A DNA stretch of 64,000 bases, from the NCBI GenBank assembly GCA_027886175.1, contig JAJNNQ010000029.1, forward strand, positions 4,210,501 to 4,274,500, written 5' to 3'. Under the pieces are notes generated by a model. It ran no database searches, was not told the origin of the DNA, and worked only from the letters and a program-made list of their open reading frames with translations. The translations under genes were made by a program, and so were the position numbers. Of this stretch, positions 13,301-26,182 are shown piece by piece. The stretch comes from Phylloscopus collybita. Lineage: Eukaryota > Chordata > Aves > Passeriformes > Phylloscopidae. Positions within the stretch are counted from its first letter, which is position 1. Every line of letters begins with the position of its first letter.

Positions 13301-15375
13301 AAACAGTTCTTGCCGCTTGAATGGAAGGAGCCCTTTGAGAAAATAATGTGAAGCATCAATCCTCAGCTCATTCTCTTTTGGGGTCCAAAGAGGTCTGTGC
13401 AACCATCAGCCTTAAGGCATCTCTTTGAAAAAGACACCAGGCAACTTTATTCTCTTCTTCATTTTCAGGCCTCTCTCCTGCAGATGGAAGTTATTTGATT
13501 CCCCACCATTCAGTTTGGATCTTATAAATTCTAAGGTACCAGCTGTGCAACTCTGTCTCTGTATGTAACTCTGCTGTTAAAATGGCAGGATTATCAGTTC
13601 ATGTCAGAGAAAATGCTTTGAATCCCATTATTGTTCATTGACATGCATTACTCCAACTCCCTTCAAAAGTGCTTGCTTTGGAGTGTGAATATTCAATTAT
13701 TGTGTCACACTTGTTTCTAAAACTAAAAGAGACCGAGGGTGAGTAAATTTACATTTAAACAATTTATATACTCTTCTGACTTATTGTTTAATCCTTTTTT
13801 CTAGATGAATATTTCAGAAGAAAGAAGTTACTCAGCCAAATGCTGTTTCTGTTTCTTATGTTGTGTATTGTACATTGATAGTCAACACTCCTATCAAATT
13901 AAGTAAATGCTTTAATTCTAGCCCTTTAATTGTCACACTTGAAACAGAATAGTATGAGCAATTTAGCATAATTATTTATTTCTAGTTTTTTGAAAAGATG
14001 AGTAGCATGTAAATACATAAATACAGGAAAACACAAGCTACCATTTCTTAAAATTTGTTACTAGAGACATTTTAAATAGGTTCAAGTATTGTTCGCTGAG
14101 ATTTTTCAGCACAATTTGATAGCAAAAAGTGAAATATTTGAGAAAAAATACACTTATTTTCTGTTCAGGTAAACTCACTTTTCATGAAGAATGAAGCTGG
14201 CAGCATTTTTAACTATAGAATATGGGTAATTTTTGACCTGTAAGCCCATATAGTGCAGCTACTCTGAGGAAAAACAGTCTTCTTCAGTTAGAGTGATGAT
14301 GAATTTCCTATACTATTGTTTTTTTTCCAGAAAAGTGATAGTGCATTAGGGGTCATTTAGAGTTGTTTACATTTCCTTATCACAGACCTTCAATTTTAAA
14401 GTAGGTAAGATAATGTATTTTCTTCCTCCTGGAAACAATATCCTATACCATCATCAAAGAGATGATCAGCTTATTTTAAGATACAGTTAATGCAGACAGA
14501 GATATTTTTCTTACTCCTACAGTAGTTCAAGAGAGAAGTTTTCTCTCTATGCAAGCTCAAGATGAGAAGTATGTCAGCAACAATGCAGACAGCATTGGTT
14601 CAGCATGAATGCTGACAAATGTAACATGTTATTGCACAAGACAGAACCAGCACTCCTGCCTTTGCAATCCTTCTCTTCCAATAATTCTTGCTGCATCCAT
14701 CACTGTCCCATGTCTTGCTTTCTCGGACATTATCCTGCAGCGTGCAGAGTCATTGGACAGAGGATACTGAGTAATGTATTCTTTTACAAACTTTCCTTGC
14801 CTTTAAGACAGAAGATGGTGACCATAGTAACCACCATACTGGGAACAGTATTTGTTGCAATAAGAATGTAGGGAAACGTACTCTCCATCTTATAATGGAG
14901 TATCTGTTTTGTCGTGCAAGATGTTGGGTAAATTTATTTTACACCCAGAATGCTGAGGGGAGGGGAAAAAAAAAAAAAAGAGACTGGAAAATTTTAAGTA
15001 AGTGTGATATGATTACAAAAACCAAATTTGCCTTGCAATGTTGCCTACTCAATCTCACATGCTAATATTGAAAGAGAAGAAGATCCTTTGTTTCCTGACA
15101 TGCTTTACAAGTAGTCATGAAAGAGATACTGCAGTTCTATCTATTCCCAGAGATGCATCAGAATTAGGGACTGTTTCAGTATTTCAAGCATTGGCTACAA
15201 AGAAAATAGAGACTTCCTTTTTACAAGGAGTCCACAGAACAGGCAAGTAAAATGTACAAGCTACTCCTGGAGAGATTTTAACACATGACATAAGTGGAAA
15301 AACTTTTACCATGAGAACAGTCAGCCATTGACATAATCCCCCCAGGGAGATTCCCAACAGTTAACAGTTCTCAGC
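10390..15375. other. Unannotated AT-rich DNA
   Basis: About 5 kb with no recognised gene, transposon, RNA gene or CpG-rich segment. Frames do not exceed about 90 codons and carry no recognisable motif. Short homopolymer runs occur (for example 14 A near 14966). Most likely intronic or intergenic sequence. Confidence 0.55.
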
Positions 15376-15470
15376 TGAGCAAGTTGCTGGGCTATCTTGT
15401 CTAGACTGTGCATTTGCCAGAAGCTGGATCTTGAGGTCCCCTCCAAACCTGATATTCTATTATTCCATTA
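15376..15470 (+). mobile_element. Short CR1 3'-end remnant
   Basis: The segment ends with the characteristic CR1 3' terminus in plus orientation: GATCTTGAGGTCCCCTCCAA, then ACCTGATATTCTATTATTCC. Only about the last 90 bp are recognisable. The left boundary is approximate. Confidence 0.65.
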
Positions 15471-16010
15471 TCTAAATAGGGAAACTCAATCATCCTATAC
15501 ATCTGAATTCTCCTCATAAAATTCTCAGCTTTTCACTTGCACCCCAAAAAAACACTTACATCTGGCTTGCTAGTGAACATTTTCATTGAAGTATACCATT
15601 AAATAAAAGGTGATGGTATTTACTAGACAAATTAATTCTGTTATGTAGTGCCCACTCTCCAGAGTAGCAGGGAAGCAGTCCCACATAAATCAAAGTCTAG
15701 GAACACCGGCTTTAAAAACTGACCTGATTGATTAATATGTCTTTGCATCTGCCTGTAACAAGGTTGTATTTTGAAGTCAGACCCTGGTAACACGTGGGAA
15801 GAGAAGTATATTCACATAATACTGACAGAGACTGTTGACTCCAGAAAGAAGCCACCAACAAAAGAACTAGCAGGTAAGAATATTCTCCTAAAAACACAAA
15901 TGGATTAAAAACCTTTGCAACAGATTAGACCCTCCAGCATCTTTTTCTGAAAGGCCAGAAAGCCAGAATTACAAGGACAGAAAGCTAGAATACATCCCAG
16001 TTGTATAAAC

Positions 16011-16114
16011 AAAACAAAACAAAACAACAACAACAAAAACCAATCAAACAACAACAACAACAAAAACCACCAAAAAACCCCAAAAAACCCAAAAAAACAA
16101 CCCCAAAACCCCCC
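16011..16114. repeat. A/C-rich low-complexity tract
   Basis: CAAAA and CAA units grade into CCAAAAAACCCC and CCCCAAAACCCCCCC units. The complementary strand is a G/T-rich run with several G blocks. The phenylalanine/tryptophan/glycine-rich minus-strand frames across it are not genes. Similar tracts recur in the window (29.6, 34.1, 43.6, 57.9 and 63.8 kb). Confidence 0.9.
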
Positions 16115-16119
16115 CAGTT

Positions 16120-18060
16120 TATGCATGCATCAGGGAGTGGGGGACTACCACAGTGAACCTGCTTCCACCTCTCCATGGGAAGCTATGGAAAGGGCAGTGC
16201 AGAGATCTGAGCAGACTGTCTACAAATCAGCCTGGATATCCAGCTTCCAATTTGTCCTGCTGGAAACACTGGCAGACAAAACAGCTTTTGCAATATACTT
16301 CTCAAGATGGTTAAAAGTTCTTGGCTAGGTGGGGGTCCTCACATGGATCTCTGCTAGCACACTAGGCTCTGTCCCCATCCACTCAGCTCACAAAGCAGGG
16401 GTTAAGTAACTACCTTGGTAACTAAAGCCTGATTTGTGTCTTTTCATCCTGGAAGACTAGATGAGGTCTGCTCTTGTTTTTTAATCCTGTTCTTAACTTA
16501 GAGGCTGTTGTACACTGGCATGGGTAACTGCCAACTGCTGTTGGAAACACTTGGTTTTGTAATGCACAGAAGATGCACAAAAAATAATGACAGAAGGTGA
16601 ATCACATTGTCAACCATCACGTGGAACTTCTGACAATGGTAGGTTTTTTGCCTTAATGATATCAACACCAGCAGCAGGCCTTAGGAAATGTGTCATTTCA
16701 CAAGATGGGTGATACAGACCAAAGTGGCAGAGGCTTCTGGCTGACAGCATCCCAGAGTTCTCTGGCAGTTCTCTGACCATCCTGACACAGCATGCCTTGA
16801 GGTGAGAAAGCCTCGTTAACCTTTGCCATGAGACTTAACCATGGCAACAGTAACTATGGCTGTGCCTTATCAACATTTAACTTTGTATTCTGGCCCAGTT
16901 CTAACTTTTCCAGGTCTAGAGTGACCAACTGGCACTGACACACATTTGCTCATCCCTTGGCTAGGTATTTTGGCTTCAATGCTTAAAAAAATTATTTATG
17001 GAGTTACAGATTCCTCTTTCACCTGGATGTTTCTCCATAATATTCTACAAGGAGTTTTGTTCTACATATAATTGCAACCACAATCTACCACTCATATATC
17101 GTAAATCATTATTTACTAGACCTATGCAAGGACTAAGATGTTCACTTTAAGGAAGTGATCTCTACCTTAAAGACCTACCAATCTCATACACTCCCCTGCA
17201 TTCTATTAATTGCTAAAATACACGGGCAAATAGGAAAAAAAAACCCCAGCACTGTGTGTGCTTTGCCTTCAAGAGATATTATTATAAAAACTAAATTCTT
17301 TGTACACATCAATAAAAATGTTTTCATGGGAGATCTGCTATGGAAAAACCCTGCTGGACAGAATGCAATTCAGAAGAGTAAGGTTATGTAAGTTCAAGAA
17401 AAGTCTAATGTTGTAGAGAGATGAAAGCCATACAAATAATTTGCTTTCATTACAAGTGCTTCTGCTCTACATGGTACAAATTGCTCTTTCTACTGAAAAT
17501 GTAGCCTAGCATGAAGGCATATCCATTGAGATTAAAGGATACAGAATTACTTTCTGTGCGTAATGTCCCTGTTCTACTTTTGCATTTCATAAACAACTTT
17601 CTTATAAAATAGCTGTGATTTTACAGGGCTTCATGCTGCAGGGAGCATCATCTCTCCTCTGAATTTGTGTTATAACAATAGGAAGAAGGTTAGACAAAAC
17701 CCCATGGAAGAAAAATCCTTTCAAGACTACCTCCTTGCTGACAAGCAAGCCTTGATGCTAAGCCATGTAACTTGCACAGGTACTTGTGAAAAAAAGCAAA
17801 CACTACCTTATCAGCCCTAGATATATATGCAGTATCTTCCCAAACCAAGGCTTTGCTCTCAAGACCCCACAGCCTTAACCCATAGTCTTTTGCCTTGCTC
17901 TAAACAAGTACTCCAATATAGTTCCTCTTTCTCCATTTTCTGTATTTCCAGTTCAATGTCCTGTACTTCTGAAGCTAGAGCCATCACCCATCACACATTC
18001 TGACCTCACTTCAGAACCTTTTTTGATTGACAAGGTTCCTTGTACCCACACAAACACAAT
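16120..18060. other. Unannotated DNA
   Basis: No gene or repeat family recognised. Frames are below 80 codons and lack motifs. Confidence 0.5.
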
Positions 18061-18200
18061 CTAATTTCTTGCAAGCTGCAGATAGATAGAAATATTGGTG
18101 GCCTTGACCAGAGTCATCCTGGTACTTGCAGGGTCACATCGTCTTTCTTGTACTGTGGATAATGCAAATGCAGTATTTGTCAATAGGGCAGCTTGGCTAC

Positions 18201-18368
18201 CTGGGGCAACAGAGAACTGCAGCATACTGCCCTGCAGCCATGAAAGGTCTAGCAGGAGCTGTGCCACATAGGCTCCACTAGAAAGTGCTGGGCCTGAGCT
18301 GTTATGTAGCTTTTCCTCTCCAGGCATGTGGCGTATCTCACAGGAGAAGACCCAGGTATCAGAGGAAC
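18201..18368 (-). CDS. Possible internal exon of an unrecognised gene
   Basis: On the minus strand a 168-nt open segment follows a good acceptor (a TTCTTTTTAACTTAG stretch ending at 18369). It ends at a donor, CCCAG|GTAGCC, just left of 18201. Only one frame is convincingly protein-like across it. That frame enters with two bases of a split codon and leaves with one, so the exon is symmetrical (phase 1-1), and it contains WVFSCEIRH followed by an N-S-S glycosylation sequon. The frame stays open past the donor to a stop at 18061. Phase 1-1 exons are common in extracellular proteins, but I do not recognise the family. A chance open frame remains possible. Confidence 0.35.
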
Positions 18369-19160
18369 CTAAGTTAAAAAGAATAAGCTGTGGAGAACCT
18401 AGTAAAAGAGCAATATTTCAAACATTCACCAACTTTTGTTAGACAAGCCCTAGCAAAGGTAGAAAACACATCAGCAACAGAATAAAGTTAAGGAATGCCT
18501 TGTTTTAACTGCATGCATAATTGCTTTAACCAGTGATACAGGGCTGCTATTACCTTCTGTATCAACACTATTCTAAATCTTGCATTCTTTTTCTCAGAGT
18601 TTTCATTGGCCTATTTAGCATAATCCTTGCAATGGGACTCTGGAGCAGATCCCAAAAGCATTGAAAACTGCTTTGAATTTCTTTTCTGAAACAAATATTC
18701 ATATGACTGCTTCATGTGGAGAATGATGTCTCTTTTAAATATAATGGAATATACCAGATGCTATGGTATGTTATTGAAATTTATATTGCCAGAAGTTTCT
18801 AGTGTGTTGGTCAGAGTAGCATAACAAAAGCTCCTATTTATACTTTGAAGCTGTTCTTTCATCAGTATCTTAATCACCTCCTACTTTTACTCAGGAAATT
18901 TATTTTGAGGAGTATGTAGGAGAACAGGAATTTTATCTGAAGGAAAAACATGAAAGAAACCTGCAGGTTTCTGACAGCTTGGTCAGAAATTAAAGGAAAG
19001 CATGGAGAACAATGCCAATGAAGGAAATCCAGTGCTAAAAAAGGCATTTCTATATGTCATGCCTGAAGACTTATTTCCTAGAGAAATGTGTTTTTCTTTC
19101 ACAGTGTCTTAGTGTATGTTTGAGATCAAATCAACTCCAGTCTATTTTTGAATGACACAG

Positions 19161-19990
19161 TGTTGTATCCCTCTGGCATCCCCTCCCTGTGAAACCCTAC
19201 CTGCCCCTTGACTCTGACCTATGGCCTTTGGCCATAGGTAACCCCGCCCCTTACCCTGAAATGCATAAAACCCCTGTCCTAGGTTACAATGTAAAATTGT
19301 GCCCAAGGTATGTATTCTATCCCCATGAGCCGTTGGAGCCAAGGTGGGGCAGTGTTCTCCTTATCTTCTGTTAACGAGCCCAACAATGCTTTCCCGGAAG
19401 ACGTTATCTCTGTTTAATGGGCCATCAAGGACCCATTGCATGACTGATAAGATGAAATCGTACCATTGTGAGATGCTCTGCCCAGGGGGAGGAGCCAAGC
19501 ATTCCCACCTGGATATAATCCAGGGTTTGAGACCTCACTAGCAGCTTCTATCCACTGAACTCTCAGAGGAGACGAGCTACCAGACATTTCTACAGGGATC
19601 ACTGCTTTGGATCATCTCTGCTCCAGCGGAACCACATCTGCTGCTCCAGGAGGATTCCCGGACTGCTTCAAACACCCTGACCAACAGGGTGTTAGGTTGT
19701 ATCATTCCATTTATTTCACCTTTTTTTTTTCCCTTCTTCTTCTATTAAATTGTATCTCTGACTGGGAGTCTCACTGGTTTTGCTTTCAAACCAGCACAAC
19801 CCCCTTTCCCTCCGGGGTTCACCCTCTTTCGCCTTGGGATCCCCTTCTTGGAATAAACCTTGGAACACATCTCAGGGTAAGAGCCTCTTTTGGTTTTATT
19901 TCCCTATCCTGAAGATTCCCCTCACCCTAACCTCCCTAAATCTGAGCTAGCAGCTGGCCTCGGGGGGCAGAGGGAAGGGGAACACTTCAA
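19161..19990 (+). mobile_element. Old LTR related to the 50-kb retrovirus
   Basis: About 830 bp beginning TGTTGTATCC. It has a GC box (CCCCGCCCC near 19241), a TATA-like CATAAAA (near 19264), ATTAAA (near 19745) and AATAAA (near 19853). Its central part (about 19610-19700) shares an ordered block with the LTRs at 50.1/56.0 kb and 63.2 kb: CATCTCTGCTCCA, then a CACATCTGC-like word, CTCCAG, and a hairpin with a CCTG/CAGG core. The distance from that block to both ends matches the 757-bp LTR. No target duplication is visible, so the right end (19984-20000) is approximate. No internal retroviral sequence adjoins it, so it is a solo LTR. Confidence 0.6.
19217..19239. repeat. Perfect 10-bp inverted repeat in the LTR
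   Basis: ACCTATGGCC, a 3-base TTT loop, and GGCCATAGGT form a perfect hairpin or dyad just upstream of a GC box and the TATA-like element of the 19.2-kb LTR. The position suits a protein-binding dyad in the U3 enhancer, but no factor can be named. Confidence 0.8.
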
Positions 19991-20369
19991 TACAGTACAG
20001 ACAATGTCCCCTCTCAGCACCAACATCAACAAAAAAAATCTTGCTCTGAGTGTTGCTCTGCTGCTCTGAGAGCATCTGTTTGGTCAGTAATACAGATGAC
20101 AATCAAGAAAGGACAGTCAGATAGTAATAGCTCTTGGAGAAAAAACCACATGAAAGCTAGGCACCTGGGTAAAAATACTGCCAGACCCTCCATGCAGTGC
20201 AACATCAGAAATAAACCCTAAGAAAACATGATGAGTAATAAATTCATGAGGGTTTCTTTGTTTTGCTAATTCAGAAAACTTGGAAAAGTCAGTACAATTC
20301 TGTTGCACGTTCCTAAGCTTCTAGATGATTTGATTGTCTTTCATCATAATTAGTGGATACAGTTTTTCC

Positions 20370-21470
20370 AGATCACTGTAAAGCCTTAGATACTGTCCCT
20401 CTCAGCATCTTCTTGACAAGTTGTCTAGCTGTGAGATGATCAGTTTCAGTGTAGTGGATGAAGAACTGGCTGAACATCAGAACTTCAGGGATTTTAGTGT
20501 GTGGGGCTACATCTGCCTGGAATCACCAGTGGTGTTCCTCAGGAATTCATTGTAGGACCAGTTCTGGTCAACAAGCTTATCCATGATCTGGACATAGGAG
20601 TTAAATGCACCATTAGCAAGTGTGCTGATGGTACCAAACTGAGAGGTGCTGCTGACTCTCTCAAGGCATAAGAGCCTTGCAGAGGGATCTGAATACATTG
20701 CAGTATTGGGTGATAATCAGTGGTAAGAAATTTAACAAGAACAAACACAGATTCTGCCCCTGGGATGCAGTAAAGCTGGGCACAAGCATAAGCTGGGAGA
20801 GGAGTGTGTGTAGAGCAGCCCTGCAGAAAGGGATCTGGGGGTGCTGGTCGGCAGCAGCTCAGGGTGAGTCAGCAGGGTGTGCCCGGGCAGCCAGGAGGGC
20901 AAACCCATCCCGGGCTGCATCAGACACAGCAGCACCAGCTGTGGCTGGGATCATCCTGCTGGATTCAGCCCTGCTGCGGCCTCACCCTGAGTCCTGTGTG
21001 CTGTGCTGGGCCCACAGGCTGAGAAGGGTGGGAAGGTCCTTGAATGCTGCAGAGGAGGACAGCAGAGCTGGTGGAAGGGCTGGAAGGCACATCCTGTGAG
21101 GAGCGGCTGAGGGCTCTGGGTTTGTCTGGTTTGGAGAGAAGGAGGCTCAGGGTGACCTCACTGCTCTGTACAGCTTCCTTAGGGGGACCTGGAGAGGGAG
21201 TGCTGGTCTGTTCCTGGCATCCAGCAACATGGAATGGAAACGGCTCAAAGCTGATCAGAGGAGGTTCAGACAGGATGTCAGGAAACATTTCTTTACTAAG
21301 AGGGTGGTCAAACACTGGAACAGGCTTCCTTAGGAGGTGGTTGATATCCCAAACCTGTCAGTATTTATGAGATATTTGCACAAGGCAAGGCTCTTCATAA
21401 CTTGCATACAGCCCTGAATTGGTCCATAGTGGGACTTGATGATTGTATTAGGTCCGTTCCAACTGAAATA
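20370..21470 (+). mobile_element. CR1 LINE, 5'-truncated, with ORF2 remnant
   Basis: About 1.1 kb of a CR1 element in plus orientation. The left half (about 20500-20640) is a decayed reverse-transcriptase region. Broken by stops and frame changes, it still shows the order of the CR1 palm domain (a GV-P-GS-type segment, then F-N-DL, then a degraded F-A-DD-T-KL). The right half is the 3' end of ORF2 and the untranslated region (GAGGAGCGGCTGAGGGCTCT, GATCAGAGGAGGTTCAGACA) and ends GGACTTGATGATTGTATTAG followed by a TTCTA tract. It cannot encode active protein. The plus and minus frames of 100-140 codons here are remnants or shadows. Confidence 0.85.
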
Positions 21471-21629
21471 TTCTATTCTATTCTATTCTATTCTATTCTA
21501 TTCTATTCTATTCTATTCTACTCTCATTTCTACTTCTACTTCTACTTCTACTTCTATTTCTATTTCTATTTCTATTTCTATTTCTATTTCTATTTCTATT
21601 TCTATTTCTATTTCTATTTCTATTTCTAT
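21471..21629. repeat. Compound microsatellite on a CR1 tail
   Basis: Ten perfect copies of TTCTA (21471-21520), a short interruption, then four copies of TTCTAC (21528-21551) and thirteen of TTCTAT (21552-21629). The CR1 3' end normally carries a few short repeats, and here they have expanded and changed unit length from 5 to 6. The long tyrosine/phenylalanine- and serine/isoleucine-rich frames over it are artefacts. Confidence 0.95.
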
Positions 21630-21649
21630 TCTATCCTATTCCATTCCAT

Positions 21650-24600
21650 TCCCAGTATTTTGGCCTTGCAGATTTAGGGACTATTTCTAAGGATCTGAAA
21701 AGATGAGGGAAATATGTCCACTGTCAGAGGGCTGGAATTTACACAGAACCCCATACACCCATCTGAAATCTTCTACATGTTCACAAGATTATGATTTAAT
21801 ATATCAAAATTGTGCAAGATTGCCTTGAGTTTTTTTAACAGGAAAAATATCTACCCTTGCTCTTTAAAGCCAAGCAGCTCCTACCCTGGGGAAATGTTTT
21901 GAAAAGCTCTCATTGCCATTTTTGTGACATTCAGTCTGACTATAAAGGTTAGAAATTGAAGTATTAGTAGGTGTTGCTCTTTTTTACACTTAGTCTTTGA
22001 GCTTACACTTTAATAAATAGTAAAAAAAAATTAAAAGGAACACTATATTTTATCCACCATTCTATGCTGCAACCACTGACAGCATATAATATATATATAA
22101 TATATACTATATCCACATATAAAGTGAGACCTGAATGAAAAAGCTGCCTTAAATTTTGTAGACAGAACAAGTCTGGGGCAGATGTGTCTGGGTATTGGCA
22201 TAAGCTGTCTGCCACTAGCTAGTCCTTTCCAAAGCAGTATTTTGGCATGCCTTGGAATAGCCATAGGACATTGACTTCTCTTAAGGGATCCCACAGATGA
22301 AGAAAAACTACTCCAGAGCATAAAAGAGCTCAGCTATAAAAATTTAAGGCAAGTCATGCCTATTGTCCTCAATGCCAGAGAATGGCCCCTGGCCAATTTT
22401 ACGTACTACTGTAGGTGTAAACCAGGCTTGGTTTGACAAAGTAAACCCAGCTGTTGAAACAGTTACCAAAATGGTGGACTGTTCTTTCCAGGGTTGTCCC
22501 TTTCAATCTTGGTGCTCAGAACCAAGCAACAACTTTCCTCAAGTCCTTCAACAGGACCTCAGCAGTAGACTTTAGCTGCAGACTGTCAGGTGACAAAAGC
22601 TATTGAATCTGTTCTTTAGAGTCATATAGCAGTCTTTTTTTTTTAACATTCCTGATTGGCTAGTCAATAGCCTTGGGGAAACTTACTGCAAGTTTCCTGA
22701 AACATAATATAAAGGCAGTTCTGTTTATCCTCTGCATTTCACATGACAGAGCACAGGAAAGGTTAAATGAAGAAATTTATGTGCTGATTATTAGGGTTAA
22801 AATTGAAGGTGAAGAGCATTTTTGAATTTTCATAGCTGCTATTGTTCTGCTTTTGGAAAGAGAGCTGTTTTTTTCAATTAGCAAAAGACAGGTCAAAATG
22901 CTTGTCAGCTCAGAAACGTGAAAAATACACACAAGAATGCTATAGGAATTATGGGGGATCATATCTTGGCTTTCATAATCTAGAATTAAAGCAAATCATA
23001 GGCAGCCTTCCACAGTCATTTGGTGTATTAAATACAAAACTTTGTAAGTTTCCAACATTTAATCTATAGAATTCTTGTATGAGCATCTCCAGTCTTGATA
23101 AACTGGGTATATTACCAACTGGATATACTACAAACTGAAGACCAAAGGATTCAGCTAGTAATTAAAATGTTCTGCACAGATTCTACAATGCTGGAATAAC
23201 AAATGATACAAGTAATTATCTGTCTCTGAAAATTGCAACATTTATGAAGTGTAGTGTGCTATTGTGATCCAGAGCTTCTTTTTGTTTATTTTTTACTGAA
23301 GGTTTTTAAATGGCCAAAAGGCAGTAATATAATGAAAAAGGATAACTGAAATGCCATGACAACGTATCTTTGCCATTGGCAATAGCAGCTGATGATATAC
23401 AAATAATTTTTAAGTCACAGAATACTAGAGGGGAACATTTATATTATGTCAATCTTTCAATGTGATTGCACTCGCAAATAAACATGTATTTTGATAGTAT
23501 TGTTGTTTTCTGGCTTCAGGTTGTACTCTTTCTTTCTTCATACGCTTCATTGTAAGATACACTAATTGTGTTAGGAGTCTGAAAGCTGGTGGCATAAAAT
23601 TCTTTAGCTGAACTGCAGATCAGACCATGTAGGTTTTTAACCAATAAATTGTGTCTCCCTTCTCACAGGAGTTTGAGGAAACTTAAATGAAGTGCAACAT
23701 CAAAGGTAAAGCCTTGCTTCATTAACTGTTACATCTTTAAAGTGAAAAGCATGGGAATTTTGGTTAAGTAGGGTCCAGGTAACTGCATCAGTTAGCTGTC
23801 TTCATCTGTAGCTGCACAAATTGGGAATTCTTGGTTTCAAAATAGAAACTTTGCTGCTTATTCTAAAACTGCATCCTTCCTCTGGATATAAATCAGCCAT
23901 GTCTTAGTGCACTTGATTAGTCAGTCAGAGTGACAATGAGACTTCTGCCCAGGCAAAAATACCAATGTATGCTTTTTAAACTGTCCCCTTTTCTCATCAT
24001 CAATATGTATTGTTCTGTTCAGGACCTTCCACAGCAATTCTGCTCTCAAAGCCGTCATTGCATCTCTAACACGGGCAACTGATAAGGTCATACAATCCAG
24101 TCTTCCTTCAGAAAATTAATATAATAAATATGGTATTATATAGTATGTGATGGTCTATAGATTTTTTTCTTGTTATCCCTAGGGTTTTAATAATCTTTAT
24201 TACTATTTTGCTGGTTCTTATCTGGTACATAATTCTTGTTTATCTCAAACCAGAAAAATCTGTTCCCATATTTCATAATGATTCCTCAGAACTTCGGAGA
24301 AATTAGAAATTCCTATTACAATTCAGCCTAAATACATAGCATAAATACTTGCTTGGCAGAGCTGCTTTCCAAGACCACTTGTGTATTTTACTCAGAATGA
24401 TCTCTGTAAGTGGATTTCTCAGTATATGGATTACTGGAAATGGAGATGTTCTGACACTGGAAATTAAACAACTGGTATCCTCCTTGTTCGGCGACAACCT
24501 TGAGAAACAAATCTTGGATAAGGATCATTTAGCATTACTGAAATTGTTTTACTAAGACATATTTTCACTGATGATCTCTGCTGACAAATGGAATTTCTGT

Positions 24601-26170
24601 AGCATTTTCCACTTGCACCTGGACAGTCTTGCTTTGAGTGCTGCACCCTTTGTACTGCAACTGCCTAGAGGTATAGGGTAAGGTAAAGATACTGTTCTTC
24701 ACTTTTGGCACAGAAGAGTGAAGGACAATGTCAGTTCACCATGCAGAAAGGTAGCCCTGTTACTTCCTCAAGTACAGATTTTTCTCCAAACCAGAACAGA
24801 CTTCTCTGTTAAATGATCTTAATTGTGGAAGTAAAGGTGCTTTTTCTCACTTCCTTAAAAAGAATTTCAGACTGCCACATGCATCCAGTTCGGTCTTTCT
24901 ATGGAACTTCTTCCTTTCTGCTACAGTACACACTGCCAGGCATCGTGTTTCAGTAGTAGGAAAAACTAAAGTCTTTAACCAAGAGAAAAAAAGAAGACAA
25001 ACTATGATTCCATATTTTCCATGGAACTTGGGACGTGAAGGAATTCTGTTGTCTTGGTAAACATATGAAAGAAATGCTTATACTTTAATGTTGGAAGCTA
25101 GAGCAGGGTTTTAAAATTATTTTTACCAGTGAAAAACACAGATTTTCCACTAAAAAAAATCCCCTTGCAGATACATAGATGTGTGTCTAAAAACTAATAT
25201 TTTCAGAGTTTAACACAAAAATTGAATTTATTTCATTGAAATTAGTACTTAATTTAACATCTAAAGCTCCAGTGGCAGTATTTGTGAAAACCTTTAATCC
25301 ACTGTACTGAGTACAAAAAAGCCCAAGACTATCTGCACAGTCTCCTGTGGAGAGGTCTTCATGCTGTGCTGAATACAACTTGTTAGAAGCCCTAAGCAGT
25401 ATCTCACAAAATTCTTTTGCCTTAGATTCTCAGGAAACCTACTATTATGCCTGTCTCTTTGTCACATTAAGCAGGTAAATCATGGAAAGAAGAAAATTCT
25501 CTTAAAACTACAAGTTATATTTTAAAAAAATCTGATTATGTAATCATGCAGCCATCTTAGAATAATGAAGAAACAACCTGGATGCTCAGTGCAAAGTACC
25601 ATTTTCTCTGAATCTCGGACACACAGATGCATTTAGGCATCATGTTTCATGTGAGACTTTCTGCCTCAGCCTGAGCTCCCTCCCTCTTCACCACTGCAAC
25701 TTGATTCCTGCCCTTTGATGTGCTGCTCTGCCACCCATTGGCCTGTCTATTCCTAACAGTGTAGTGCAAGAAAAAACCCCATTTTCCTACTTACTTCAAA
25801 CTGATTATCTGAAGCAGACTTGAAGCATCTTTAGAGCAAATGAAACATTATTTCAACGTGACACCTGTACTTTTCCAAAATGAAGAAGACTGTCTTAATG
25901 AAGTGTTGCTAAGGAGTGAGACAGGCCATCTAGCACTCCAGACTACCTTGGTCACACCTATGCTGGGTACCACTGGGGTACGGAACTTTCCATGCACTTT
26001 GACTCTTACATAACAGTGATGAGTAACTTCCACTAGCGTTAAAAGGGAAATAGGAATGATCCATGCCTCGGAAGGCTAAGACATTAAATATTTAATTCTG
26101 ACTGAACACATAGCTATCTAAAGTGAGGCTACATAGTCTAAAATCAAAACTTAAGAGCTGGGAGGCCCTG
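21650..26170. other. Unannotated AT-rich DNA
   Basis: No assigned gene or repeat family. A short (AT)-rich run lies near 22086-22125. Minus-strand frames at 25187-25378 and 25848-26033 read like protein and have nearby splice-like signals. They are treated as weak candidates in the findings, not annotated as genes. Confidence 0.5.
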
Positions 26171-26182
26171 AGTTTTACTTAC

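Noticed and set aside
20677..21370. Plus frames of 108-140 codons
   Set aside because: They lie within the decayed CR1 copy, where remnants of the 3' region stay open by chance.
21402..21690. Tyrosine/phenylalanine- and serine/isoleucine-rich proteins
   Set aside because: Translation of the TTCTA/TTCTAT microsatellite.
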